Positions 33,501-46,500 of a stretch of 64,000 nt of DNA are shown piece after piece. Each line of letters starts with the position of its first letter. The stretch's first letter is position 1. The translations under genes and the position numbers were made by a program. The notes beneath the pieces are model-generated. The model was given only the letters and a program-made list of their open reading frames with translations. It was not told the DNA's origin and did no database searches. This DNA comes from Corythucha ciliata (lineage: Eukaryota; Arthropoda; Insecta; Hemiptera; Tingidae). The DNA lies in NCBI GenBank assembly GCA_038030265.1, contig CM075943.1:31248001-31312000 (forward strand). Direction: 5' to 3'.

Positions 33501-35009
33501 AGGCTGACCGTAAAGGTTTATGTGAGGGATAATCAGAAACTTTAGAGAGCAAAAATTAAATCAAAGGAACGGATTAAAACTTAAAAGATCTTTTCTTAGA
33601 GGGTCAGATGAGGTCTTAACTCTAGTCATCCACTCAGTTTAATGGAACTTGAAACGTAAAAACAGGAGGAAGTAGGGATGAAACGTTATTTTGGTCGTAA
33701 GAAGAAATTGGAATTTTTTTCAACCAAAACGAAAATGTGTATCTTCCGTTAAGAAAAGTAGTTATTTTGTAATTGTTGCCGAGATGACGCTATATACTCT
33801 CTGCGCGTGTTTGAAAGTAATAAGTAGGTATTTGTTAATTGCACGCCGGTTAATTTCCGCCGAATTCATCAATGTTTCAGCGTAAGGAGCGTGAGATTAC
33901 ATTATTCTTGTACCAGGGATTAACTCTCAAGCTTTTATCCATCTTAAAGTTAGATTACCAGGGAGACTATACTGGGATAGCATTCGTGGGCAGAGGAGAA
34001 ACATCATGCAGGGTTCCAGAATCGCTTTGGCGTTATGTGAGGTGCGAGGTTTGGAAGTGGCCTGATTGGAGCTCATATTTTTGAATAACAATTGAACGGG
34101 CGAAGATATTTGGATTTTCAACCTTTTTATATATATACTTTGACTTATCTACATGATGGTGGAGCTTCTACTCCCTTCTTCGACTCAGTTCGATAATTTT
34201 TGAACTTTTTTGAACGAACTTCTTACGAATTACTTAATCGGTTGTAACGGCCCAACACACTGACTGGTCACCGGATTTGAATCCGAGCAAATTATGTAGC
34301 AATAGACATAAATTTAAATACTAAATAATGCGAATAAAACAAACGGTCTAAAGGTGTAGGTAACTAAAAAACCCAATTGAGCAACTAGGCGAAGTTTTTC
34401 ACCGCTTTGCTTCGTTTGACCACGGCGGTGAGCGGTCTCATGGAAATGGGTCAGAAACATACGGGCGAGCGTCCCCTCACGCCACCCCACATGGTTTACC
34501 GAAACCACTGTAGCGATATTCTTCTGCGTGAAGTACGAAAACTTCTTCATCAGACGCGGAACTATAGCTTATCTCGTCCCCTGTAACGACTAACTTGAGG
34601 AGTTCCTAACGGCCTCTTCCCTCCCCACCAGAGATTTCGGCTCGTCACGCTTTTCCTCGCTTCGACTTGATGTGCGTTTCCCCAGAAAATTCTTCTCCTG
34701 CGTTTCTTCTCGAAGTGTGTACGCACTTTTATAGCACACGCTCTTAAATACATACTTTCTTTTTCAAGTCAGCATCTAAACGTAGGTATACAGTCTGAAA
34801 GTAACCAGCCACGATCGTTCCATTCGTAGTAACGTGGAGCGACCATGACTTTCCGCTTCACAAAAACCTACGTGTGATGAATCACCACTTCTTCCAGAGA
34901 TTTTAATTCAAGGATAGCCAGATTAACCTCCTTCAACAACCAATTATGGTTACGCCCCTGATCTATGTATAAGGTCAATGAAGTATATCAGAAGTTGGAT
35001 TTCCGAGTA
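30514..35009. other. No gene recognised; scattered repeat pieces
   Basis: It contains a diverged copy of the 15163-15250 palindrome arm at about 31143-31245 and a partial GTCTGTCC element at about 32125-32270. It also contains a small hairpin at 33220-33356. The open frames seen (for example 32106-31855 minus and 33872-34084 plus) show no domain features. Confidence 0.45.
33220..33356. mobile_element. 137 bp hairpin MITE
   Basis: The inverted arms begin GTTTTCCATTTGAATAAAAT at 33220 and end with the complement at 33356. They share GGAAATGCTC and GACGGGTGG blocks, with a short AT-rich centre. There is no coding capacity. The target duplication is not clear. Confidence 0.65.
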
Positions 35010-35014
35010 TTAAC

Positions 35015-35113
35015 TGTTGAGACATAAACCCAGAGTTGTTGAAGACAGAACGTATAATAAATTTTTATTTTGTTACATATGCTCAATTACAGTAAAGATG
35101 TTGCTTCTCAACA
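35015..35113 (-). repeat. Copia 3' LTR
   Basis: This matches 39133-39231 except for one base in the AATTTTT/AATTTGT tract. The pol frame runs to its stop within a few bases of, or just inside, this LTR. Confidence 0.93.
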
Positions 35114-37050
35114 CCCCCTCTCAACATCGTTTGCTGGTACTAACCCGATACGTGAAGATAAATTTTGGTGATTGTGAAATGGAAGAGCTTTCGTTAGGAT
35201 GTCCGCAAGATTATCTCTTGAAGGGCAGTAGTCGAGTGTGATTTCCCTGATTTGGATTAGATCCTTTACGTAACACCGACGAACGTCCATGTGCTTTATT
35301 CTTTTACTGTTTTTCTCATTGGAGATGTATTTTATGCAGCTTTGGTTATCTTCGAATAAAGTCGTGGCGTTGGTTTGTACACATCCCAAGTCTTCCAGCA
35401 GTAATCTCAACCACACAGCTTCTTGGCACGTTTCAGAAGCTGCTAAAAATTCAGCTTCTGTTGACGATAATGCGACAGAAGTTTGTTTTTTACAGCTCCA
35501 AGCGACGCAACTCGTCCCAATTTTAAATAAATATCCACTTGTTGACTTGCGATCCGATGCGTCGCCAGCCCAATCAGCGTCCGCATATGCGACTAAAACA
35601 ATAGGCTCTTCTTTTCCTCCGAGTTTGAGTTTCATATTCTTTGTCCCTTTTAAGTACCGAATAATTCTTTTCACCGCATTCCAATCACTTTGAGTAGGAC
35701 GTTCAACTCTTCTTCCCAGTATTGAAACGGCTAAAGATATGTCAGGACGAGTGCTTGTGCTCAAATAGAGAAGAGACCCAATTGCTTCGCGATATTTGTT
35801 GTTTTCAGGTAGCCTGGGAGACTCATTCGTAGAGCTGACGAAACCACTGTCCATCGGAGTTTTTTCTATTCTTGCATCATCTAGGCCGTATTCTCTGACA
35901 ATCTGTTCGATTTTTCTAGTCTGAGACATCACGTAACTTCCATCTTTCATTTTATCTATTTCGGTTCCTAGATAATTACTGATTTCCCCTAAATCTCTAA
36001 TTTCGAATTTTTCTGAAAGAAGTTCAAAGGTTCTAAGCACATTCTCCTTAGTGCCGGCACATAAGACGTCGTCTACGTAAATTAACACGTATGTGATTAG
36101 ACCATTATTATCTGTTTTTGTATATAAACACTGATCTGCTGCACTTCTCTTGAATCCAACGTCAATAAGCGCTGCATTGAAAGTTTCATTCCAGACTCTG
36201 GCGGCTTGCTTCAATCCGTAAATACTTTTTTGGAGTTTACAAACAAGATGCTCATTTCTCTTAGCAACAAACCCCTCTGGCTGCTTCATGTATATGTCGT
36301 CATGGAGTTTTCCATTCAAAAAAGCTGTTTTTATGTCGAAGTGACGTACAGACATCTTTTTTATCGAGGCAATAGTCAATAAGGTGCGTACGGTTGCTTG
36401 TCTTGTCACCGGGGCGAACATTTCATCGTAGTCTTCTCCATACTTTTGCGAATACCCTTTTGCAACCAGCCTGGCCTTATATCGTTCAATCGTACCATCC
36501 TTTCCGTATTTCTCCTTGAACACCCATTTACATCCAATCGGTTTCCTTCCCGGCGGGCATTCGACTAACTTCCAGGTATTGCATTCTTGTAACGATTCCA
36601 TTTCTTCTTTTGCGGCCATTATCCATTTATTTCTTTCATCTTCCGGAAGTTCCAGGATATCTTTCCAGTTTTTTGGTTCAACTGCAATGCAATGCTGGTC
36701 CGTACTACAATGCAATGATGAATAACGTCTCGGTGGTATCCCTTTGTTAACTCGAGACGACCGCCTCACTTGCGCCCTAGATTGTCGCTCAACTGGATTG
36801 TCGAAATTTTCATTTATGGCAGGTGCATCATTCTCGTTTTGACTCCGTTGACTATTTCTTTCTGCGCACACTGTTGTCTTCGTAGCTGGAATTTCAAATT
36901 CAACGAATGTTTTAGTAGGCGGCTTCTGTGCTTTACCAGGATGTTCATTTCGTAATCCCGCGTAATCGTTCACTCCATTCAAAGGTTCTCTGCTAGATTT
37001 ATCCAGCTTTTCAATAATTTTGACGTCCCTTGTGACTCGAACTTTTCTTT
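35108..37050 (-). pseudogene. Copia reverse transcriptase and RNase H
   Basis: The open frame is 624 codons from 36982, with readable coding sequence upstream to the frameshift near 37070. RT blocks include KARLVAKGYSQ, FDIKTAFLNG and the catalytic YVDDVL. RNase H includes ADADWAGD, SSTEAEFLAA and a C-terminal KHMDVRR block. It stops close to the 3' LTR. No internal stop was seen, so this part is intact. Confidence 0.93.
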
Positions 37051-37056
37051 CATCTT

Positions 37057-38560
37057 TTATCCAAATCTGTACCCTTTTGATATGTCCGAATATCCCAAGA
37101 AAATGGCTTCTTTTGCTCTCGGTCTGAACTTTCCAATTTTTTCTCGGTTGTCCAGTACAAATGCTTTGCTTCCGAAAATTTTGAAAAACGAAATATTAGG
37201 TATTTTACCATTCCACATGGTGAAAGGAATTTGCCCCTGGATTGCTTGAGATGGACATCGGTTTCGAATATAATTGGCCGTGCTAACAGCCTCTCCCCAA
37301 AAAACATCTGGCATATTCGATTCCATCATCATACATCTTGCCATGTCCTGAAGAACCCTATTTTTTCTTTCAGCAACGCCGTTTTGTTCTGGGCAGTAGT
37401 TTACAGATAGTCGGCGTTGAATTCCGTTTTGTTCCAGGAATTGGTTGAATTCTCGACTTGTGAACTCTCCTCCATTGTCGGTTTGGAGGAACTTAATCTT
37501 TTTACCCTTTTGATTTTCCACTCGTGCCTTGAATTCTTTGAAAGCTTGTAGAGCCTCACTTTTCTTTTTCAAACAAGTCACTTCACCCCACCGTGAGTAA
37601 TCATCTATGAAAGTGATGAAGTAATTTGACCCTCCTATGGATTGAGTTTGCATAGGTCCACTGATATCACAATGAATTAATTCCAAAAATTTGAAGTTTC
37701 TTTCTGATTTTTTGGGAAATGGCGTACGAGTCATTTTTCCTTTCATGCAAATATCACATTCAGCATGTTTCTTCTCGGAAATTTTTCCAACTCCTGTCAC
37801 AGTACCAGTATTGATAATTTTTTGAAGATCTCTAAAATTTAGATGCCCCAATCTCTGATGCCATAGTGATAAATCTGAGTATTTTGAAACTTCTTTATTT
37901 TCTTTGCTTTCCGTATGATTTGAAACAAAGTAGAGACCATCCCTTTTGTCGGCTCTGAATACGATATTTTTATGACTATCAATTACTTCAGCACATTCTT
38001 TTTTGAACAGAACTTGAAACCCGTGGTCAGTAATTTTGCCGACTGACAAAAGGTTTGTCCGAAGCTCTGGAGCCAAAAGAGTATTTGAAAGCAGAATGTT
38101 TTTCTTCTCATCTCCGACCCTGACTGGCATTTTGATTTCGCCGATACCTTTCATTTCAATACAGGATGAGTTCGCGAGATTTATTCGTCCCTCTGTTTTT
38201 GTATGAAGCTTTTGGAAAATTTCTTTGTGTCGGCTCATATGTGACGAACACCCACTGTCTAGACACCACTCATTTTCTTTTAAATTCCAGGAAACATTAT
38301 CACTTTCAGTCGACGACATTACAGTGTATTCCTCATCATTCGTTTTTCTCTCTTCTATCGCGGACGCGGTGTAACCCTCCTTCCGTTGGCAATATCGCGC
38401 AATGTGCCCCTTGAGGTTACATTTGTAGCAAATAACTGACGACTGATTCCTATTTTTGAATGAAGATGATCTAGAACTTCGTAGAAACTTTGTCGTAAAA
38501 GCGCCGTCCATCCAGTTTAGATCGCTGTTCTCTCTTTCCTTTCTTGCCCCATTTTCTTCT
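37057..38560 (-). pseudogene. Copia zinc knuckle, protease and integrase
   Basis: The open frame includes, in order, the nucleic-acid-binding knuckle CYKCNLKGHIARYC, the protease site CLDSGCSSHM, the integrase zinc motif with HQRLGHLN and CDICMKGK, and the integrase triad in HCDISGPM, QTDNGGEF and AERKNR. It ends prematurely at 37057, after FLGYSDISKGYR, because of a frameshift near 37070. All catalytic residues of protease and integrase are present. Confidence 0.9.
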
Positions 38561-38573
38561 AGAATCTTAACTT

Positions 38574-39107
38574 TTAATGCTTCGAGTTTCGGAAGTTCAT
38601 CTCGTGATTCAATTGCGCATCTGAAATTTTCGTTTCATCCGGAAGAGAGTACAATAGCATAATGGATAGTAAATCTTCGTTGATTTCAATATCCATGCTC
38701 TTAAGTTTATCAACGATGTCGAAAAACTTGTTCATGTAGCTCCTGACGTCGTCCCCAGAGTGAAATTTGGAAAGAGTTAACTGCTTCAACAATGCTGCTT
38801 TTCGTGCTGGGCCTTTAGATTCATAAATACTGTTCAGCTTCTCCCATGTTTCTTTTGAAGTGATGCAACCTTTTATTTGCTTTAGCTCTGATGAACTAAT
38901 AGTTAAAATTATGTCAGCTCTTGCCTTCCTGTCAGCTATTTCCCATAATTTCGCTTCTTGTTGGTCATCTGCCGGTTTAATGATCGACCCGTCAACATAA
39001 CCCCATGCATCATTTTTCACAAGAAGCGCTTCCACTTGAATTTTCCACGTGTCAAAATTCTCCTTATTCAGACTTTCAATTTTCATTATACTCGCCGTTC
39101 CACTCAT
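38574..39107 (-). pseudogene. Copia gag, N-terminal part, frameshifted at its end
   Basis: The frame starts at ATG 39107, just inside the 5' LTR. It carries the usual Copia gag pattern: an early LNKENFDTWKIQVEALL block and then KETWEKLNSIYESKG. It is 177 codons long. The frame is lost near 38620, and the last dozen or so residues are out-of-frame sequence. The gag message continues in another frame into the next part, so a single-base change separates them. Confidence 0.85.
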
Positions 39108-39132
39108 ATTTTCTCAGTTAAGTCTCATAATC

Positions 39133-39231
39133 TGTTGAGACATAAACCCAGAGTTGTTGAAGACAGAACGTATAATAAATTTGTATTTTGTTACATATGC
39201 TCAATTACAGTAAAGATGTTGCTTCTCAACA
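39133..39231 (-). repeat. Copia 5' LTR
   Basis: This is a 99 bp LTR, short for Copia elements, beginning TGTTGAGA and ending TCTCAACA in either orientation. On the minus strand it precedes gag by a leader of only about 25 bp (39132-39108). Confidence 0.93.
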
Positions 39232-39236
39232 TTAAC

Positions 39237-42200
39237 AACCAATAAAAGTAGTCGTGAGATCGCTCTCTCCTAGTTTATTATTTTATTTTCTGAACCAAGT
39301 TTCAGACCTTACGCCGTTTTCAGAGCCTTTAACACAGCTTTGAGCATCTAATAAATACCCGTCAGATCAAAATCCGTTTCGACTTTCGGACTGCTTTCGG
39401 CGAGAAATTAGAGATACACGGTTTCCTCCATTTTTGAATTTTGGCCATTTTCGGTGGGCGTCTTTTTTTGGCTGATTTTCTCAAAGTAGGTATTGTGATT
39501 TGAGCCAAACGCGGTTCATGAGTGCCTCAGATCATCCTGGATTGATAAATGCAGACAGTTTTTGTCAAAACGCCCTTCAGGCTATGTCAGAGCTCTTTGA
39601 AGTGGCCAAAAATCAGCTTAGGTCGTTATTTTAGGCTGAGTTTTTCCACCGAAGGTCGCTTCGGTCGAGGCTTTTCCTTCGACATCAGCTACTGACGACG
39701 TGGCCACTATCCGCGGGAAAATTCGTGCTGAGCCCCGTAAATCGGGCCAAGGCGGCCAAAATTACACCTGGTGGTCACCTCAGTTTATTGGCTTCCAGAA
39801 ACGGACTACTGGGCTATAAGAATGGCAATTTAGCTATAAAAAAACGTATTATTTCCGCTATCTTCTGAGTCACCGTTGTTAGATCATGTCCACGAATGAT
39901 TGGCAATATCCCCGTCATCAAGCTACATGGAACAAAACAATAAAATACATAGTGTTCTGTACTGGCTTTAGTGAGGCAGAAAAGAGAGAGGAGAAAACGA
40001 TCCATAGTTGCATCTCAGATCAAAAGGAAAATAAGTCCTCTCCCGCTGTTGATCAACAGCGGGAGAGGACTTATTTTCTTTTTGATCCGGATCATAGCTT
40101 CCGCACCTACGGCCTATTATTCATTATCTAGTTGCATCTCATCTAAATAAATAGTCCTAAGTTGTTATTCCGATTTTGTCACCCCCTTCGTGTGGTACCG
40201 GGGGCGGTCAACCCCTTTCCACCCTCCAGTTGGTTCGCCGCTTCTTCCTAAAAATCCATCCTGCGAGTTGAGCAGTGAAGCGTATAATTCATTGCTTCGA
40301 ATGACTAATCGTATGGCCACCCACTCTCTCACTGCCAGGCAAACGTCACGACCTTCAACCCTAACTCTCTTCACAACACGAATGATGAGAGACTTGGATT
40401 TGAATGTAAATGAGATGAACTCTCAGAATAGGAAACATATTTACCTTGCTTCATACGAAAGGAATTAGACGCTACACTGGCCTCCCTTCTTCATTTCCAA
40501 CTTTAATAAATGCGGATAACTCGCTCCCTCTATCACATTCAAGAGACAAGGAACTGGAATATTCATTTCATTCTGGGAAATTCGAGAAGGACCCTCCAAT
40601 GCTCATTGTTACGGGGGGAAAAGGTAATCATACGAAACATGGCATAGTAGGGTCGGTGGTTTGTATCTTTCTCAATAACAGTTCGAGCATTAATTGAGAG
40701 CGTTGGGATAAAGTTAATAGTTAGTAGTTCGCATTTAGTGCTTGATTTATTGTGATATACAAGGTGTTTAGATTATGCAAGGAAGTGACACGAAACGTAA
40801 TTTAGCGTCGACTTAACGAAGTCCTTATTGAGATATAACAGCTCTGAAAACAGTTGAATATAGAATCGATATCTGTTTTGCATCCGAAAGGGTATTTTCG
40901 AATGCGATACGGAATTCTTATATACTAAATCGATACTAAAAGTATCGGACGTTTGTTCCCCACTTCTTCGCCATCTTCTGTTTCCGTGGTCCGGAAGAAA
41001 AGGAGAACAATCGTCGCCATGATACAGTAAACGCGACACTTTCATTAAATGCGATTCCGGTATCGTTCGAGAATCGGGTGCAAGTACCTCGCTAGTGTGC
41101 AAATGCCCAAAAGCTTTATTTTGAAAAAAAAATCCAATGAAATCAGTTGTTGTTGTACTTTCGTAATGCTACCGTTTTGTCAGTAAATACAGATGTCGTT
41201 AACTTAAGATCTGTTTCGTTTTCAGCGTGGACAATTTTGACTCATCACCTGCCTAATCGAGTATTCAAGTACCCTGCTCGCCTGTCCCTTAGCATCAGCT
41301 TGACAGGATCATTCTTGCTCCTGCTGGCATCAAAAAGATTGACCGTTCCAGTACATCGTGGGGCGGTAAACAATTTGCTCTCTGTACAGTTGAAGTAAGC
41401 GAATTAGGTAATTTATTATTAAAGCACAGTGGGCTGATGGAAGAATTTACTTCGGAATGAATATATTGTACGCTTAATATTTTATATGGTTTTCAGCTTC
41501 ATGCACACAGAAATGAGCTACAGCCCATTTCAGCTCTCCCATACACCAAACTTGGCAAAGCGTTGGAAAGACAATCCCCCGATAAATGTTCGCAATGCGG
41601 GAAGTGAAATCTGAAATGGGCTACACACTGAACGGAGTAAGCGTTAATAAAAAAAAGAAAAGCCTCCTTCCCTCATTTCACAGCCCCACACAGCGGCTAT
41701 TAGTACTACGAGCGGAGTGTGTGTATATGTATATTCTGGAGGGTGTACGAGAACTCTGGGGGTAAAAGTGGAAAGGAACGAAAACACGATCTTTGCCAAA
41801 AACTAACGCCTTTATATCATGGCTGAGAAGATTTTAGCTAGAACACAAATATAAAACCCGAAAAACAAAAGAGATAAAAAGAAATTCCTCTTCTAGGAAG
41901 TAAGCTAATCTTGGGAGAAAAACTTGCTACGAAAGTTTCACCCCACTAGCCATAAACACAAAAAGTTTGTCAAATAATTTCTTACGATAATACCGAACAC
42001 AAAACATCGAGTCAATAACCAATTACCTTTTTTGCAGGCGTGAAAACTGTCGTCTTTGGTGACGTATTGTATATCGTATACGAGGGTTGACTGAGGTAAA
42101 AGATGCTTGTCCTTGTTAACTCGATGAACAGCATATTTGAACGCTAGCTCCGCCGGACTGTCCTTCTGCTCTTGAGTGAAAATTGCTCCTGGAACATAGC

Positions 42201-45105
42201 ATAATTATACTCGCTTAATGGAAGTTGAATGTGCAACACATTTTTTGTTAACAATGGCGACATGAAAAATATTTACGGGCATTGAAATCTTTCTGCCATT
42301 ATTCTGTAATGGGTGAAATATGTATAGCAAGGCATTTTTAGGTAATTGTTTTCTGAGAGCATCTAATTACTAAACAACGAAAAACAGTCTGTAGAATAAT
42401 ACTTTTACCACAGACACCATGGAAGTCACCAAACCACCACCACCAAGCAAGAAACTCTCTCCAATCGTATCATGTCTCCGGAAAGAAAATCTCACCCCGA
42501 TAAACTATCCAAAGTTAATTAACTGAAGATGAAAGTGAGGTTCTCTCTAATATTACCTGCTCGTTCATGTTGAGGGGAATTGCTCATCAACCCCTGGGTT
42601 GTGATGCTTAAAATGAAATTGCCTACATTGATCTAGTCAAATGTAAACTGTAATGAAAATTGTTTAAGCACTGGGCCAATAAACGTTCTCAGGGCGTTGC
42701 AATGATTAGTTCAGCTATATCTGGCCATGTATTTTCGTCTTTGAGGGGAATTCAACGACTGTTGATAAAAAGTCATTCAACTATTAATGATAATGAAGCT
42801 TCGTTAATCAATTGCATAAAATTGAAAATGGGGGAAAAAAACAGAAAAAGCAGTAAATTCTCGAACAAATAAGTTTTATTTAAATCATAGAAAAAACAAA
42901 TATAATATATAAGTTAACAGCCAGGGCGAGCAACTTCATGAAATAGAAGAAACGATATCTTTATGAACTCAACTTATTATAAATACAATAGGTAGTAAAC
43001 GCGTCCGATGTGGGAGGCCAGACAATCATGAGAATTGCACCTAGGGTGCGGCCCAGTATTCGTTTCGACTTCTGACCTTCAGACCAACATCGTTCTCGTT
43101 CACTATTGAAATCGACTTCAGCGCCAAAAGCCAAAAAACCCGTGGGAAATACAGTTACAGTTGGTGTACCGTCTTCAATGTGGGGGAGCTGCTTAGCGCG
43201 TTGCTATGGCCAGACAATGTAACGTCTCCGGGAGAGGGTTGGTCAATATCGACGTGACAGCGGAAGTGACGACCAAGATAAAACGACCCCGTCGTGACAT
43301 GCTCATCAGATGGGTAAGCGAATCGTTCTAATTGAAAGTAAGGAAACAATTCTCAAGCAATGGAATGGACGTAGCAAATTATCAACATGCGTGTGTGATT
43401 AGATTTTCGGACGGAGAAAAAGCCCTTAACCCTGTTTTATTTTACCATGACAGAAACAAAATCTTCACTTTTCAATCGCCCCCAAAAACAGAGAAGTCGT
43501 TGAACAGCGATTCTTGCATCCAGTGTTGACGAAAGATTGGGTATGGTTGAATAATGCAGCTTTATTCCGAATTTTGTATATTATTAAGGCTTGACTGTGA
43601 AGAGCTGACACAGCAGCCTTTTACAACCTGTTCGCTGCCATCGACAGACACGCTACAATAGACTTACTACGATACTCAAGTTTGGTTTTTTGTATTAAAT
43701 ACAACAATAAAATTGAAAAATCAGCTGCATATTTGCTGAAATTAAAGTTTGTTAGATTCACTGGTTATACTACCTTCCGGATATGACGTCACACTAATGG
43801 ACCGAATTATAATTTCTGGATTTCACCAAGTACCTACTAGCCAATTCTTAAAACATCCCGTACCCACATACGTTCGATTTTAAACCGAAGACTTTAGTAC
43901 AAACAAGCCAACAAATTAGGATCATCCGAACACCGCTGGTGCGCACCGCAAGCAGAAATGAATGATTATAGTAAATAATATCGAAGGCGACTTGATCGCA
44001 TGCAGCACCCGCATCAATGCCCCAATCCCAGGTTGACTGACGACATCAATAGCCACGAGTTTGCATGCTCATTAAATAATGCCCCGCGTCAATTCTACTA
44101 ACGCTTAAACATTAGCATGTTTTCAGACAAGCATTATTTGACCCCTCCCGACCTTCCACATCCTGTAAATTTTCGGTTTGTTCTTTTGAAGCACAGGAAC
44201 GCTATTCAGCATGCATAGAGCCCTCGAAGCATGAACGAACTGAATCAATTGATCAGCCAATGTCTGGAGAGGGTGTCAGTGTCTGTCGATTGGGGCTAAG
44301 TCTTATTAATTCAACCAAAAATAGTCATTTATCAGTTTTGCGCTTTGAGCTCCACGGGAGGCTTAATTTATTGTAAGTCGTTGAGGAGATTTCTTAGAAA
44401 GAACATTGTACTTTCTCACTTTTCACACGTAATATTATGAAACGTAGGCCTTCTTCTCACTCCTTCAAACCCTACAGCGATATTAATTCCTGTCAAGCTC
44501 TATACAAGCATTTCAGCTTATGAAGGTCTCGTCCCAAACTAACTGAAGGCTTGGCATTCTCAAGTTCTTTATTCCTACGGCCTCAATTAAATTTCATCTC
44601 CATTTTCTTCGAATATTTCAAATGTTGTGGAGAAAAATAGTCGAATGCCTTTTATTTATTTTATATTATTTATTTGTTTATTTTCTTTTTATGCTATTCC
44701 CACAACGGGTCCCACAATTTGTCTGCCCGAGAAAGTCTGATTTCTTCAGTGAAACTATAATCCAAGATATTGAGCTATATGAATAAAAAAGAGCATGACC
44801 TTCCTACTTCAATTAGCGTCGTGCGGCCTATCAAACTAATCGATTATTTTGACAGTACTATCTTTCGGAAGGCATAGAATACGTAGTTTTGTATGGTGAT
44901 GAGGTGATTTTTTATTATTTGTGAGTCTTCTCGTTCACCCAAGGTAATTAAAGTAGATTAATATGAAGCCACAAGTCCTCTGCTTAATATAAAGGAGGAT
45001 TTTGAAGGGGAGAATGCTTAATCAGTTGGAGGAAAGGCCTCCAAGTCGGGTACCCAACTGTTTTGATGCTTGAACTTTCAATACTGATTATGTAAACGTA
45101 ATTAC
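39237..45105. other. No host gene recognised; one long palindrome
   Basis: The only strong feature is the 70 bp palindrome at 40018-40087. Short open frames such as 41102-40773 minus and 40190-40468 plus have no recognisable domain. A weak inverted match (AGCCCATTTCAG) lies at about 41520-41620. The rest is AT-rich single-copy-looking sequence. Confidence 0.45.
40018..40087. repeat. 70 bp near-perfect palindrome without spacer
   Basis: The arms 40018-40052 and 40053-40087 are inverted copies with one mismatch pair, centred on TTGATCAA. The sequence of each arm includes AAAATAAGTCCTCTCCCGC. There is no spacer and no duplication clearly marking a transposon. Confidence 0.9.
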
Positions 45106-45335
45106 TTTGCCTTTGATGGCACAGTAGTCACCTACTACTTTAAGGGACACTTCCCGGACCCACTTGCACAAGACAAGTTTGTAAGCGTCACACGACTTCA
45201 CACTTTTAAGTTCCTCGGCAGTGTAGGAACTTTTTTCCCCGTACAAATACGCCATAACGACCACAAACGAGACACTCGGCAGCTGAGACATATCATGGGA
45301 GAACTCCGAGTCACGGCTGAACTTGGGTCGAGCCC
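45106..45335 (-). pseudogene. Possible exon fragment of a YqaJ-recombinase-type transposon protein
   Basis: The frame contains LPSVSFVVVMAYLYGEKSSY followed by TAEELKSVKSCDAYK and WVREVSLKVVGDYCAIKGKV. A Tyr-Leu block, then S-x-Y-T-x-E-x-L-K, then S-x-x-A-Y, then WV, recalls the N-terminal region of insect transposon proteins that carry YqaJ nuclease domains. A GTAATT donor could end the exon at 45106. The identification rests on remembered patterns only, and no catalytic domain is visible. Confidence 0.35.
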
Positions 45336-46500
45336 TCCGACGAGGGCCCTCAGCTCACCGAGCCTCTCCTTCACTTCAGCTATCATCTAGAAGTTAAAAT
45401 GTATTAATTTAATTTAGGGGTGAGGCATGACTGATAATTTTTGTCACTGTTCCAATGGTTACCGTTCCTTATCGGGAACGGTTACTTTTAACAGTGACCG
45501 TTCCAGTGACAAGGCACAACTAAGTGACTGCTCAGAGTGGGAACGTTAGGAACGATATTTCTGAATGAGACGCTGTCCGATTATTTTTTAAATCAGCTCT
45601 ATACTCATTAGTTTGTAATCAAAAATTTAAACTATAGTTTGGCAACTTACTGATGGAACGGAGTGGATAACAAATCCAATATGTTTTTAACACAACATTA
45701 TGTTCGGAAAATAAACTGATTTGAACATAATGGGTGCCATACCCAGATGAATTTATTTTTTTAAATATTCAGTATAACTCAACAACTTAGGCCGTAGTCG
45801 GCATCTCGGCTTAAAGATCGTTTAGCCGTAAGCTGGGTTTGAAGCTAATACAATCAAAACAAAAATTTGTCCAAAAAATCACTTACCCTTAGCAACGGGT
45901 AGGTATAGTCGACTCGGCTCTTGGTACTAAACCGGATGATATGGGAAATGTAGCTCATTTCCTTAACCCACGAGATATGTAATTTTTGGGCCTCCAAGGT
46001 TTCCGTACTAAGTTGTCGATACATAACACATATTTCGGTTCATTTAAAAAAAACATTCTGAAGAAATTACGTTATTATTATTAATGATTTTGGAGGAGCT
46101 AGGAGCACCTTACCCTAAAATAAACTATTCAAATTCTGAAGAAAGAAGCTATTTAAGGTTTAAGGGCAGCTTCCTAGAGGAAAAAAACACGCACCATCCG
46201 CCCAATAGTTTTTAAAAGCGCGACATTGGACGAAAAAAAAACGGCAGAACGTACGGTGTGTCGGGCAGGGTTGAATAGCAGCAGTAACCCCTCACCCTTA
46301 TTTCGCTGACTACGCGAGCGGCCCTTTAAGAAAAGGCCCGCTCCCATCTTCATTATTTTTTTTTTTTTCAGAAATAAAATAACCAGAAAGTCGACTCGTT
46401 CCTACCTTTCTTATTCGTTCGAGAGTTGCGAGCTACTGAGTTCATTGTAGTTTTCTAGTTAGTCATTTAGTTTTTTACAGTTTTACTAGCGCGTGTGAAA

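Larger units (their letters stand above)
35015..39231 (-). mobile_element. Full-length Copia retrotransposon
   Basis: This is a 4217 bp element with 99 bp LTRs at 35015-35113 and 39133-39231 (TGTTGAGACA...CTCAACA). The LTRs differ at about one base and are flanked by TTAAC on both sides (35010-35014 and 39232-39236). Internal order on the minus strand is gag, zinc knuckle, protease, integrase, reverse transcriptase, RNase H, which is the Copia order. A purine tract GAGAGGGGG adjoins the 3' LTR (35114-35122). Two single-base frameshifts, near 38620 and 37070, break the single frame expected of Copia. The near-identical LTRs imply recent insertion. One-base assembly errors are an alternative explanation for the breaks. 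Confidence 0.95.

Noticed and set aside
41510..41625. Short inverted match around AGCCCATTTCAG
   Set aside because: The arms are only about 12-17 bp with mismatches and have no element-like ends.
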